Source: Armatimonadota bacterium
GTDB taxonomy: Bacteria > Armatimonadota > Fimbriimonadia > Fimbriimonadales > Fimbriimonadaceae
Direction of reading: 5' to 3'
Length of the DNA stretch: 64,000 nucleotides
NCBI GenBank assembly: GCA_029781035.1
Contig: JAKOXK010000097.1
Coordinates: 1 to 64,000 of the forward strand
Shown here: positions 1 through 7,798 of the stretch, piece after piece
Numbering within the stretch: position 1 is the stretch's first letter
How the letters are laid out: the number at the start of each line of letters is the position of its first letter
Made by a program: the position numbers and the translations under genes
Notes under the pieces: generated by a model
Database searches by the model: none
Seen by the model: the letters and a program-made list of their open reading frames with translations, nothing else
What the model was told of the DNA's origin: nothing

Positions 1-1875
1 GCCACCGAACCGCAGGAGTCCGGGACAGGATCCGGCCGCGCCAACGCGAACACCAGGCGAAGGCGTCCCGGTCGCGGTGGTCAGTTCGATGAGTCTCTCA
101 GCGCGGACGGAAAGGTGAGGGCCTTCTACAAAGATGCGAATGTTTGGCTGCAAAGGGAGGGTGGAGGACCCGAATCCGTCACGAGCGACGGCGACCTCTC
201 AAAGCGCATCAAGTACGGGACGGGAAGCTGGGTCTATGGTGAGGAGCTTGGGCAGACGGAAGCAATGGGGATGAACGCCAGTGGAACCAAGCTCTGGTAC
301 TACCGCTTCGACGAGACAAAGGTCATTGACAACATGGTCGTCTTCAAGCAAGCGACTCCCCATCCCACGTTTGTTCCAGAGGCTTATCCCAAGCCGGGGT
401 CAGACAATCCCGCAATCGATCTCTACATTTGCGACACGAAGTCCCAGAAGTCAGTCAAGGTGAAAGTCCGGCCTGGTGCTTTTGACGACGGAATGGGTCA
501 CTACGTTTACGATATCCAGTGGTCGTACGACGGCAAGCAGCTCTTCTTCAGGCGGACAGACAGACGACAGAAGACGATGGAGTTTTGTGCCGCGGATCCT
601 GACACGGGCGATGTCCGAGTCATCGTGTCGGAATCGTGGCCCCAGTCGTATGCGGAGAACAAGCTCGGCGCGTGGTTCTTCGACGGCATGGACGGTATTG
701 ACAAACGGTCCAATCTGCGCGGAAAGATGTTGTGGGAGAGCCAGCGCAACGGCTTTGTCAACCTCTATATCGTCGACCTTTCCACCGGCAAGACGACAAC
801 GGTGACAAACAACCAGTTTGACGAAACGAGGATCGTCAAGATCGACCTTGAAGCTGGAAAAGTCTTCTACATGGCACACGGTGGGGACAACCCCTACATG
901 GACCAGTTGTATTCCGTGGGCTTGGACGGCTCGTCGAACAAGCGCGCCACCGATCCGGCTTTCGACCACAACGTGACCCTGTCACCTGACGGCCAATACG
1001 CTGTGGACGTGGCTGACTCCTGCCAGGATCCGCCCGTCACGAGACTGATCGACATGAACGGGCGGATCGTCAAGGTGCTCGCACAGTCGGACGTCAGCGC
1101 GTTCAAGGCGGCTGGCTACTCCCTGCCTGAGAGGATCGAGTTCACCAGCGCCGACGGCAAGACGAAAATCTGCGGAGTGCTGCACAAGCCCAGAAACTTC
1201 GATCCTATGAAGAAGTATCCGCTCATCATTGACGTCTACGGCGGGCCGTTGGATGCCCACAGTGGAGGGTTCTCCGAGAACTTCCGCGCTTACGACCCAG
1301 AGACAGGCTTCGGCGTGCTCAAGGCCTCATTCGACAACCGCGGAACAGGCGGGCGCGGCAAGGTCTTCTCTGATCCGCTCTATGGGCACATGGGTGTCGC
1401 CGAGATTGACGACCAGGCTGAAGGCGCCAAGGCCGTCATCGCTAAAGGGTACGTCGATCCAGAAAAGGTTGGAATCACCGGAACATCGTACGGCGGCTAC
1501 GCTTCAACCATGTGCCTGTTGCGGCATCCGGAGGTCTACAAGGCAGCGGTGGCTAGCAGTTCCGTTACGGACTGGCACAACTACGACACCACTTATACCG
1601 AGCGGTACATGGGTCTCGCCAACGAAGACGAAGCCGGTTATTCGGCCGGTTCAGCGATGACCTACGCCCGCGACCTCAAGGGTTGGCTGATGCTGTATTA
1701 CGGCACGGCCGACGAGAACGTCCATCCCTGCAACACGTTGCAGCTTCTGCAGAAGTTTCGTCAAGCTGGCAAGTCCGTTGAAGTCCAAGTCGGAACCGAC
1801 ATGGGCCACTCCGGTGTCGACACATTCCGGGCGTGGGAGTTCTTCTTCGAGAGGCTGCACATTGACAGGAACTAG
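1..1875 (+). CDS. S9 family prolyl oligopeptidase / DPP IV-like peptidase, 5' end outside the window
   Basis: The frame is open from base 1, so the true start lies upstream; the visible part is about 624 residues. The first residues include an Arg/Gly-rich stretch that looks like a linker. The middle is the beta-propeller type N-terminal region of DPP IV-like enzymes. The C-terminal third is the alpha/beta hydrolase domain: nucleophile in GTSYGGYAS (near 1480-1506), Asp in YYGTADENVHP (near 1696), His in DMGHSG (near 1799). The family removes dipeptides or cleaves after proline, usually in periplasm or outside the cell; the signal peptide, if any, is not visible. Its stop overlaps the stop of convergent cinA by four bases. 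Family assignment is firm; exact substrate unknown. Confidence 0.93.
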   Translation, partial: ATEPQESGTGSGRANANTRRRRPGRGGQFDESLSADGKVRAFYKDANVWLQREGGGPESVTSDGDLSKRIKYGTGSWVYGEELGQTEAMGMNASGTKLWYYRFDETKVIDNMVVFKQATPHPTFVPEAYPKPGSDNPAIDLYICDTKSQKSVKVKVRPGAFDDGMGHYVYDIQWSYDGKQLFFRRTDRRQKTMEFCAADPDTGDVRVIVSESWPQSYAENKLGAWFFDGMDGIDKRSNLRGKMLWESQRNGFVNLYIVDLSTGKTTTVTNNQFDETRIVKIDLEAGKVFYMAHGGDNPYMDQLYSVGLDGSSNKRATDPAFDHNVTLSPDGQYAVDVADSCQDPPVTRLIDMNGRIVKVLAQSDVSAFKAAGYSLPERIEFTSADGKTKICGVLHKPRNFDPMKKYPLIIDVYGGPLDAHSGGFSENFRAYDPETGFGVLKASFDNRGTGGRGKVFSDPLYGHMGVAEIDDQAEGAKAVIAKGYVDPEKVGITGTSYGGYASTMCLLRHPEVYKAAVASSSVTDWHNYDTTYTERYMGLANEDEAGYSAGSAMTYARDLKGWLMLYYGTADENVHPCNTLQLLQKFRQAGKSVEVQVGTDMGHSGVDTFRAWEFFFERLHIDRN

Positions 1876-3116
1876 AGACCCGTTTCGCCGAGTGCGGCGG
1901 TTCGGACAAGAGCCAAGGCTGTCTGCGTGCTTCTGAGCCTGACGGACTCCCGTGTCCCGGGAAACGAGTAGCGGTGTGCGCGAGACCCCGAGGGACCCGA
2001 GACTCCGATATAGACAAGACCGACTGGCTTGTCCGGAGTTCCCCCTCCGGGCCCGGCGATTCCAGTGACGCTGACGCCAAAGGTCGATCCGAGTGCTGCC
2101 CGCACGCCCGTGGCCATCTCCTCGGCACACTCCGCACTTACGGCCCCAAATGACTGAAGAGTCTCCTGCTTGACACCAATCAAGCGCGACTTGGCCTCGT
2201 TCGAGTAACTGACCACTCCTCCGAGGTATGCGTCCGAGGATCCGGGGACAGACGTCAGCTTCTGTCCGATCCAACCCCCCGTACAGCTTTCGGCGGTCGC
2301 GAGCGTTTGGCCCTTGGCTCTGAGCAGATCGAGAACCACTGATTCCAGGGTGTCACTGTCGGAACCGTAGACGACGGCCCCCAACCGTCGGCGTATCTCC
2401 AGCTCGACCGGCCGCATCTTCTCGTCCGCCTCCTGAGCTGTGGGCGCCTTTGTTGTCACCCTCAAATGGACTTCCCCAGTCTTGGCGTACGGGGCGACTG
2501 TAGGATCCGCATTGGCCATGAGATCCTTGAGCTTGTCTTCGACGAGGCTCTCGCCCATCCCGACGATCTTGATCGTACGTGACGCAATGACGAGTCCGCC
2601 GCCTAGTCTGGCGAGCATGGGGCGAACGTGCAGGTCGAGCATCGGGACGAACTCACCGCGTGGTCCGGGCATGGCAAACACCGTCTTGCCGTTCTTGCGG
2701 CAGACTAAGCCGGGCGCGGTACCGTTCGGATTGGGGATCGCATCGGCGCATGCGGGTCGTTGTGCCTGCCGCAACTGCGAGTCGAGCCAGGGAAGTCGCC
2801 TCTTCTCGAAGATGGCTCGAAGATGACTCTCGACCGTGGGGTCGTGGACGAGTGGATCGTCGAGCGCTTGGGCGATGCCGTCTCTCGTCAGGTCGTCCTC
2901 GGTGGGTCCGAGTCCGCCGATCGTCACAACGATGTCGGCTCTCGACAGGGCCAGTTGAAGGGCGGCTGACAATCGGTCCAAGTTGTCACCCACAGTCTGG
3001 CGGTGGGTGTGATCGATACCGCAGTCGGCGAACGCTTTGCCCAGTTCGACAGCATTCGTGTCTGTGATCTGGCCGAGCAGAATCTCTGTGCCAACCGAAA
3101 CGATCTCCGCGCGCAT
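1872..3116 (-). CDS. cinA: CinA-family nicotinamide-nucleotide amidohydrolase
   Basis: A 414-residue protein of the usual full length for CinA. Residues 1-170 are the MoaB/MoCF-like domain, opening with AEIVSVGTEILLGQITDTNA. Residues about 255-405 are the PncC-type amidase domain with ESCTGG and a GIAGPGGGTPDKPVG loop. The family deamidates nicotinamide mononucleotide for NAD salvage and has been linked to competence. The ATG at 3116 is supported by a TATCAT box at 3123-3128, six bases upstream of the start, so the message is probably leaderless. It is transcribed alone and converges on the S9 peptidase. Confidence 0.93.
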   Translation of the reverse strand: MRAEIVSVGTEILLGQITDTNAVELGKAFADCGIDHTHRQTVGDNLDRLSAALQLALSRADIVVTIGGLGPTEDDLTRDGIAQALDDPLVHDPTVESHLRAIFEKRRLPWLDSQLRQAQRPACADAIPNPNGTAPGLVCRKNGKTVFAMPGPRGEFVPMLDLHVRPMLARLGGGLVIASRTIKIVGMGESLVEDKLKDLMANADPTVAPYAKTGEVHLRVTTKAPTAQEADEKMRPVELEIRRRLGAVVYGSDSDTLESVVLDLLRAKGQTLATAESCTGGWIGQKLTSVPGSSDAYLGGVVSYSNEAKSRLIGVKQETLQSFGAVSAECAEEMATGVRAALGSTFGVSVTGIAGPGGGTPDKPVGLVYIGVSGPSGSRAHRYSFPGTRESVRLRSTQTALALVRTAALGETGL

Positions 3117-3122
3117 GGCTCC

Positions 3123-3128
3123 ATGATA
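3123..3128 (-). promoter_or_regulatory. -10 box TATCAT of cinA, leaderless spacing
   Basis: TATCAT followed by exactly six bases and then ATG; transcription starting seven bases after the box would begin at the A of the start codon. No Shine-Dalgarno sequence is available in such a transcript. Inference from sequence only. Confidence 0.6.
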
Positions 3129-3184
3129 GCGGGCCCGCTCCGCCAGGCTGTTGGGCGGGTTGAGGAGGCACTTATGGGAGCTTG

Positions 3185-3670
3185 TCAGCCTTTATGGATG
3201 ACGAGCTTGGGCATTCCCTTCGCACGGCGCATCCGGAACACTATGTACGGGTTTGTCAGGACTTCAGCAACCATCATTCCTTTTGGCGGTGGTGAGACTG
3301 TCAGCGCGACCTGCCATGTATCGTGACCCTGCATCGTCAGGTTGTACATAGAGACCTTGAATCCGGCCGTCGGCCTCTCTCCCACGCGGACAAAGACGAC
3401 CTGCTCGCGGCCCCAGTCCATAGCGCCCAACGGTCCGTGGAGTTCGAAGAAAGCTCGGTTCTTGTCGTCTGGGATGCCGAGTGTTTTACGCAGTTTCTCC
3501 CACTGAGGCTCTGTTTGGCACACCTCGACGTCGTGTCCTACCGCGCCACCGCGGTCTCCTGTTGTGACGATGGTGTTGTCCATGAAGTAGCCTCCGAACT
3601 TGGCGCGTCCCCCATCCTGGTGTACCTGAATTCCGCTCGAGAAGAGGGCAAAGGCGATCAGCGCAGTCAT
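3185..3670 (-). CDS. Secreted PrcB_C-like domain protein, second of a coupled pair
   Basis: Starting at the ATG at 3670 gives 161 residues beginning with a short hydrophobic stretch (MTALIAFALFSSGI) that may be a signal peptide. The segment VVFVRVGERPTAGFKVSM followed by VALTVSPPPKGMMVAEVLTNPY matches the core of the PrcB C-terminal domain, described in a protease complex of Treponema and in many secreted proteins of unknown role. The start codon overlaps the stop of the upstream gene as ATGA, indicating translational coupling. An ATG ten codons earlier is possible but lies inside the upstream gene. Function unknown; domain call moderate. Confidence 0.7.
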   Translation of the reverse strand: MTALIAFALFSSGIQVHQDGGRAKFGGYFMDNTIVTTGDRGGAVGHDVEVCQTEPQWEKLRKTLGIPDDKNRAFFELHGPLGAMDWGREQVVFVRVGERPTAGFKVSMYNLTMQGHDTWQVALTVSPPPKGMMVAEVLTNPYIVFRMRRAKGMPKLVIHKG

Positions 3671-4224
3671 CGGCGCCTCCCGTCGCGGCCGCGCCACCAA
3701 TCACGGGGCAAGTTGCATGTCCCCGTGTCGGCCCGCAAACTGAAAACCGATTGACCCTTGGGATACTGGAGTACGATGTCGTAGTTGTTTGGCCCATATG
3801 GGGTCCGCACCGCGACATACGGGCTGACCGTGCTCGGGTTGTTCGTGAGGTCGAAAGGCTGCTCGACTTGGACAACGATTTCCCACAGGTCACGGCCGGT
3901 CGATCGGATTGAGGCGACTGTCGGAACTTGACCGAGGGTCCCCGAACTTCCGAGGTTGATCGCGATCACTTGCTCGTTGCAGAAGTCTGGCTGGATCGCC
4001 GTCGTGACCGCAGGGCCGCCGAACAGTCCGCTCTGCGCACTGAAGTACGTGTCCCAGTCTCGCTTCGTCCGAAGGACATCGACGCGAGGCTCGCACAACC
4101 GACCGCTGACGGTTCCGGCGATACACTGGAAGGGGATACGTGAGTCGGCGACAAAGTGGAGGCTTTGGGCCTGGGCTACGATGGCGCCGCACGCCCCGAG
4201 TACAGCGAGTATCAGTCTCATCAT
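3667..4224 (-). CDS. Secreted PrcB-like protein, first of a coupled pair
   Basis: From the ATG at 4224 it encodes 185 residues with a clear signal peptide (MMRLILAVLGACGAIVAQAQ). The body has an early Cys pair, a DWDTYF stretch, then QPDFCNEQVIAINLG and WEIVVQVEQP, the same order of elements seen in PrcB_C proteins and in the gene that follows. A reading frame upstream stays open through tRNA-Leu, but that part is the tRNA read as protein and is not coding. The two genes overlap by four bases and are probably made together. Function unknown. Confidence 0.72.
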   Translation of the reverse strand: MMRLILAVLGACGAIVAQAQSLHFVADSRIPFQCIAGTVSGRLCEPRVDVLRTKRDWDTYFSAQSGLFGGPAVTTAIQPDFCNEQVIAINLGSSGTLGQVPTVASIRSTGRDLWEIVVQVEQPFDLTNNPSTVSPYVAVRTPYGPNNYDIVLQYPKGQSVFSLRADTGTCNLPRDWWRGRDGRRR

Positions 4225-4280
4225 GAGATAGACGACTGACCGGTACAAAGGAGACGATCCTGACGCCGCAACCGAGTGGC

Positions 4281-4367
4281 TGGTGCCGGGGGCGGGACTC
4301 GAACCCGCACGTACTTTTGGTACAAAGGTTTTTGAGACCTCCGCGTCTACCATTCCGCCACCCCGGC
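4281..4367 (-). tRNA. tRNA-Leu(CAA)
   Basis: Read on the minus strand, acceptor GCCGGGG pairs with CCCCGGC, followed by A and an encoded CCA. The anticodon arm GAGGU-CUCAAAA-ACCUU gives anticodon CAA, which reads UUG. A long variable arm precedes the T arm GCGGGTTCGAGTCCCGC, as expected for a class II leucine tRNA. It lies 57 bases upstream of the PrcB-like pair and may be co-transcribed with it. Confidence 0.96.
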
Positions 4368-4412
4368 CAAACGAGTAGTCTTCCGCCGATAGGCGGACTC
4401 GAAGGATACCAG

Positions 4413-4418
4413 TAACAT
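4413..4418 (+). promoter_or_regulatory. -10 box TAACAT with leaderless spacing
   Basis: TAACAT, six bases, then GTG at 4425. The spacing is identical to that at many other starts in the window and points to the N-terminus of the frameshifted gene that follows. Confidence 0.5.
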
Positions 4419-4424
4419 GGAGGC

Positions 4425-5098
4425 GTGTGGAGGATACTCTTGGCCCAGACCGGGCTCGGTGTCTCCGCATGCGCATACTGGGCGAACGTCGCTAGTTTGA
4501 GGCCCCAGGTCTTGCGCGACGACCGTGGTGGAAGAGCGCTGGACAGTTCCACGTGGGGATGGAAGTATCTGGGCAAGGGCGGGCGCCGCATCGGTTCCTC
4601 TGGACAGGACACCTTGGGCGACCGGCATGCTCATGCCGGTTGGTTTGTCGATGGCCGCCCATACCCGTCGCGACCTTTGATGCACTTGGCATCGTGTACG
4701 ACAGCCGCCTCCGGCTTGTCGAGGAGCGCCACCAGATTCCAGACAGGTCTGGTAGGAATGTGATCGTCCTTGATGGCCGTTCTCGCGGTGTCGAGTTAGC
4801 CTTTTGGGAGAGCGAAGTCTGGACTCAAGGAGACGGTCCTCCTTTCCGTCGGTCTGAACGGTGTCCTATCGACATAAAAGACAAAGACCTTGACCTTGAA
4901 CTACGGCTTCAGCGAGGGAAGTCGACCCTGCTACTTGATGGCCGGACTATTCTTTCGGGCCGCCTCTTCGCGTTTGTGCTCATGCTGTTCCAGGTTCGAC
5001 GGGTGAAAACCCTTGGGGACGCCTTCGTCCGGTCGTTCGCGATGTACACCGGAATCGCGTCTCTCGCCAGCTTGATCGTCCTGAGACTCAGCCGGTAA
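4425..5098 (+). pseudogene. Frameshifted hypothetical membrane protein
   Basis: Two reading frames look like halves of one gene. The first starts at GTG 4425 and reads sensibly up to WFVDGRPYP near 4670; the second continues from VATFDALGIVYDSRLRLVEE and ends at 5098. Restoring one base in the CCCGTCGCG stretch near 4670 would join them into about 224 residues. The C-terminal part ends with hydrophobic segments (LFAFVLMLFQ and MYTGIASLASLIVL), suggesting a membrane anchor. No family recognised. The stop overlaps the convergent sugar kinase gene by 11 bases. The lesion could be real or an assembly indel. Confidence 0.55.
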
Positions 5099-6038
5099 AG
5101 GACCGGATCTGGACCTTCTCCTGCAACCGGCAGATGACGACTTTTCTCCCGATCTGAGTGCCGTCTGTCATGGCCGTAGCAGTGCCGGCAGCGATGCCCC
5201 AACGGAGGCACTCTGGCCACGACAACCCTAGGCACGAAGCCCAAAGCAGGGCACCCATGAGCGAGTCGCCGCTCCCAATCGTGCTTTTGGGCTCGATCTT
5301 GACAGGGTCACCGACATAATCCCCCTCCGCGCAAGCCATGACTGCGCCTTGATCGCCCAGCGAAACGACTACGACCGGATCGGCCGAACCGCCCTTCGCC
5401 AAGAGCGACCGCAGCGTCTTCGCCGCTCGAACAGCCGCCGACGGGCCGTCAATGACCATTCCCGTCAGCCGGGCAGCCTCATCTCGGTTCGGCTTGATGA
5501 CGTCGGGCCCTGCCCTAACTCCTGACTCCATGGCCGAACCGTCGGCATCGAGCGCCCACTTCGCCCCGCGGCCACGAACCAGGCTTCCGAGGATGGCATA
5601 GGCTTCGTCGGGCAGCCCAGGTGGCAACGATCCTCCAATCGCGACCCAAGTGGCAGCTCCGGCAAGCTCGTTCACTTTGACCAACAGGTTTTCCCAGTCG
5701 AATCGAGTGATTTCGGGACCCCGGGCTCCAAAGACTGTCGGTGGACCATCGCCGGACTCGATGCTGACATTCGTCCTGGTCTCGCAATCGATCCGGAGAA
5801 AGTCGTTTCGCACGCCTTGTCGGTCCAGTACTTGCGCGACCAAGCGCCCCGTGTCACCGCCCAGAAAACCGGTCGCTACCGTGTCGCCACCCAGTTCTGC
5901 GACTATGCGGCTGAGATTGGCGCCTTTACCGCCGGCATCAATCTCGACCCGAACGACTTTGTTCCGGTCGTGGATCCGGAGCCTGTCCACGAACAACGTG
6001 TGGTCGACACAGGGGTTGAGTGTGAGAGAAAGGATCAT
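5088..6038 (-). CDS. fruK: PfkB-family sugar kinase, 1-phosphofructokinase-like
   Basis: A 316-residue ribokinase-fold protein of FruK/LacC/PfkB length. Evidence: opening TLNPCVDHTLFV, GGKGANLSRIVAELGG, the GGSLPPGLPDE loop, KPNRDEAARLTG, and the anion-hole/catalytic motif STIGSGDSLMGALL with the catalytic Asp. The family phosphorylates fructose-1-P, tagatose-6-P or fructose-6-P in the cytoplasm; which one cannot be told. It lies 37 bases downstream of pfkA on the same strand and is probably co-transcribed, giving a two-gene glycolytic unit. No phosphotransferase genes are nearby, which weakens a strict FruK role. Confidence 0.85.
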   Translation of the reverse strand: MILSLTLNPCVDHTLFVDRLRIHDRNKVVRVEIDAGGKGANLSRIVAELGGDTVATGFLGGDTGRLVAQVLDRQGVRNDFLRIDCETRTNVSIESGDGPPTVFGARGPEITRFDWENLLVKVNELAGAATWVAIGGSLPPGLPDEAYAILGSLVRGRGAKWALDADGSAMESGVRAGPDVIKPNRDEAARLTGMVIDGPSAAVRAAKTLRSLLAKGGSADPVVVVSLGDQGAVMACAEGDYVGDPVKIEPKSTIGSGDSLMGALLWASCLGLSWPECLRWGIAAGTATAMTDGTQIGRKVVICRLQEKVQIRSFTG

Positions 6039-6075
6039 TCAACCGACGAGGATCTTCCCATGGGCGTCCCCAACC

Positions 6076-7038
6076 CTACCTCGCCATCGTTTCGACCAGG
6101 GCCATGCGGTCATGGTCGATCGACCTCTCGGTTCCCAGGACGTACGACAGCGGATGGGCCACCAGCTTTTCACCGTCTACTCCGACCATTTCCATGCTGT
6201 AGCCTTCGATCAAACGGTCAGCAGCAAAGGCCCCGAGGCGAAGAGCCAAGACGCGGTCGAAGGCAGTCGGCGAACCGCCCCGCTGCATATGCCCAAGAAC
6301 CAAGTAGCGGGCTTCAAACCCGGTCTGCGACTGGACGAACTCCTTGATGTCCGAGGCCCTTGCAGCCCCCTCGGCAACTACGATCAGAGCCGACTTTTTC
6401 CCTTTGACCGCCATCTGACGGAGCTTCTCGCAAACGTGTCCCAGTGAGTAGGTGAGTTCCGGAACGATCACAGCCTCAGCTCCGCATGAGAGCGCGACCT
6501 CAAGTGCGATGAATCCGTTCGCACGGCCCATGACCTCTATCACGAAGACGCGCTCGTGCGAATAGGCCGTGTCGCGGACTTTGTCTATCGCGTCAACGGC
6601 GGTATTGACGGCCGTGTCGAACCCGATCGAATAGTCCGAACCACTGATGTCGTTGTCGATCGAACCCGGTACACCCACGACCGGAAACGCGTGCTCTTGG
6701 GCCAGAACGAGCGCACCTGTCAATGATCCGTCACCGCCGATGACCACCATGCCCTCGACTTCTTCTTCCATCAGGGTCTGGATGGCCTTGGCACGACCTT
6801 CCGGCGTTCGGAACTCCTGGGAACGGGCAGTCCGGAGGATCGTTCCACCTTGATCGATGATTCCGCCCACAGTCCGAGAGGTCATCTCGATCGCTTCGTT
6901 GTCGATGACCCCCTGCCAACCGTGCAAGAAGCCCGTCACGGAAACTTCACGGCTCAGAGCAGCCCGGACGACGGCCCGCACAGCTGCGTTCATTCCTGGC
7001 GAGTCTCCCCCACTTGTAATGACCCCGATCCTGTTCAT
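6076..7038 (-). CDS. pfkA: ATP-dependent 6-phosphofructokinase
   Basis: A 320-residue protein of standard bacterial PfkA length. Visible motifs: ITSGGDSPGMNAAVRAVVR at the N-terminus, GGDGSLTGA (the Gly after GGD is typical of ATP rather than pyrophosphate users), PGSIDNDISGSD with the catalytic Asp, and EVMGRANGFIALE for substrate binding. It converts fructose-6-P to fructose-1,6-bisphosphate, the committing step of glycolysis. A GGGGA stretch lies before the ATG and a GATAAT box shortly upstream. First gene of the pair with the PfkB-family kinase. Confidence 0.96.
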   Translation of the reverse strand: MNRIGVITSGGDSPGMNAAVRAVVRAALSREVSVTGFLHGWQGVIDNEAIEMTSRTVGGIIDQGGTILRTARSQEFRTPEGRAKAIQTLMEEEVEGMVVIGGDGSLTGALVLAQEHAFPVVGVPGSIDNDISGSDYSIGFDTAVNTAVDAIDKVRDTAYSHERVFVIEVMGRANGFIALEVALSCGAEAVIVPELTYSLGHVCEKLRQMAVKGKKSALIVVAEGAARASDIKEFVQSQTGFEARYLVLGHMQRGGSPTAFDRVLALRLGAFAADRLIEGYSMEMVGVDGEKLVAHPLSYVLGTERSIDHDRMALVETMAR

Positions 7039-7116
7039 CGTCGTCCCCTGTCATTATCGGGTGCCGCTGACACTGCCCGGGAGGGCTAAAGGCCAGCAAA
7101 TGAGCGGGCAGACAAC

Positions 7117-7152
7117 AAACGGCGGCCGATCCTTGGGGATAGGCCGCCGTTT
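7117..7152 (-). terminator. Hairpin terminator after the TfoX-like gene
   Basis: A perfect 11-bp stem (AAACGGCGGCC with GGCCGCCGTTT, loop of 14 bases) sits 15 bases past the stop at 7168. On the minus strand it runs into a T-rich stretch (TTTGTTGT). It separates the TfoX-like gene from pfkA. Confidence 0.75.
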
Positions 7153-7167
7153 CCGCTCGCTTTCTGT

Positions 7168-7500
7168 TCAGTGGACTGTTTGGGCGTTGGCGTAAGCCGC
7201 ACTCTTCTGGACCCAATCGCAGAACGTGTCGTAATTGTCCAAAACGTGCTTTGGCATACGGACGTATTCGCGCATGGGTTCGGCCTCAGGATTGGCCCGG
7301 AGTGGTTCAGCACCATTGATGCTGAGTGCCTCGTCGTAGTCGTCGGGGCTGAGCTTCAAGCCGATGTCTTCGCCTACCAGATAGGCGAACATCTTCTCTC
7401 CGGAGTAGATCGCCATTCCGTCGAACATCCGCCTGGCCCTCACGTCGAGCCCCTCGGCGGCCTTCATCATCTGCTCGTAGCGAATCGGCCGGTACACCAT
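7168..7500 (-). CDS. TfoX N-terminal domain protein
   Basis: A 110-residue cytoplasmic protein. The signature RRMFDGMAIYSGEKMFAYLV, then GLKLSPDDYDEAL and a C-terminal YVRMPKHVLDN stretch, matches the TfoX/Sxy N-terminal domain; the C-terminal domain of true Sxy competence regulators is absent. Such single-domain proteins are common and of unclear role. The frame extends upstream to 7608, but a TATCAT box at 7613-7618 would start the transcript at about 7606, so the ATG at 7500 with a leader of about 100 bases is preferred. A terminator follows. Confidence 0.8.
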   Translation of the reverse strand: MVYRPIRYEQMMKAAEGLDVRARRMFDGMAIYSGEKMFAYLVGEDIGLKLSPDDYDEALSINGAEPLRANPEAEPMREYVRMPKHVLDNYDTFCDWVQKSAAYANAQTVH

Positions 7501-7784
7501 AGCTCTAACCCCCGTCTCGGGTGGCCTTCGGTCGGGCGAACTCGGACAGGATCCTCGCCTGTTCAAGTAATCGCTCGTCGGTGACACGGGCCACACGACA
7601 CGAGACACTGTAATGATACCCTCTAGCGTGCACTATAGGTTGCCAAGGTGCTCCTTCAACCTAGGCACTTGACTTCAATCGTTCGTCAGTCGGCCGGTTG
7701 TCCCAGGTCGCCTCCGACAGCAACCTGCAATGGTTCGAGAGGTCACGAGTGGAGCGAGTTGACGAGCCGGCGCTCCCTGCCAGG
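7501..7784. other. Divergent intergenic region between the TfoX-like gene and polA
   Basis: No gene seen. It holds a minus-strand TATCAT box at 7613-7618 for the TfoX-like gene and the upstream part of the polA promoter. A TTGACG at 7759-7764 could be a -35 element but is 20 bases from the -10 box. Confidence 0.5.
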
Positions 7785-7790
7785 TACCCT
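7785..7790 (+). promoter_or_regulatory. -10 box TACCCT of polA, near-leaderless
   Basis: TACCCT ends eight bases before the polA ATG at 7799, predicting a leader of about two bases. Confidence 0.45.
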
Positions 7791-7798
7791 TTTCAACC

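Noticed and set aside
1651-2274. Long minus-strand frames opposite the S9 peptidase and cinA
   Set aside because: They read as shadow frames rich in Arg and Cys and lack any start signal or family features.
4225-4476. Upstream extension of the PrcB-like gene reading GGGMVDAEVSKTFVPKVRAG
   Set aside because: This is tRNA-Leu(CAA) translated as protein; the signal peptide begins at 4224.
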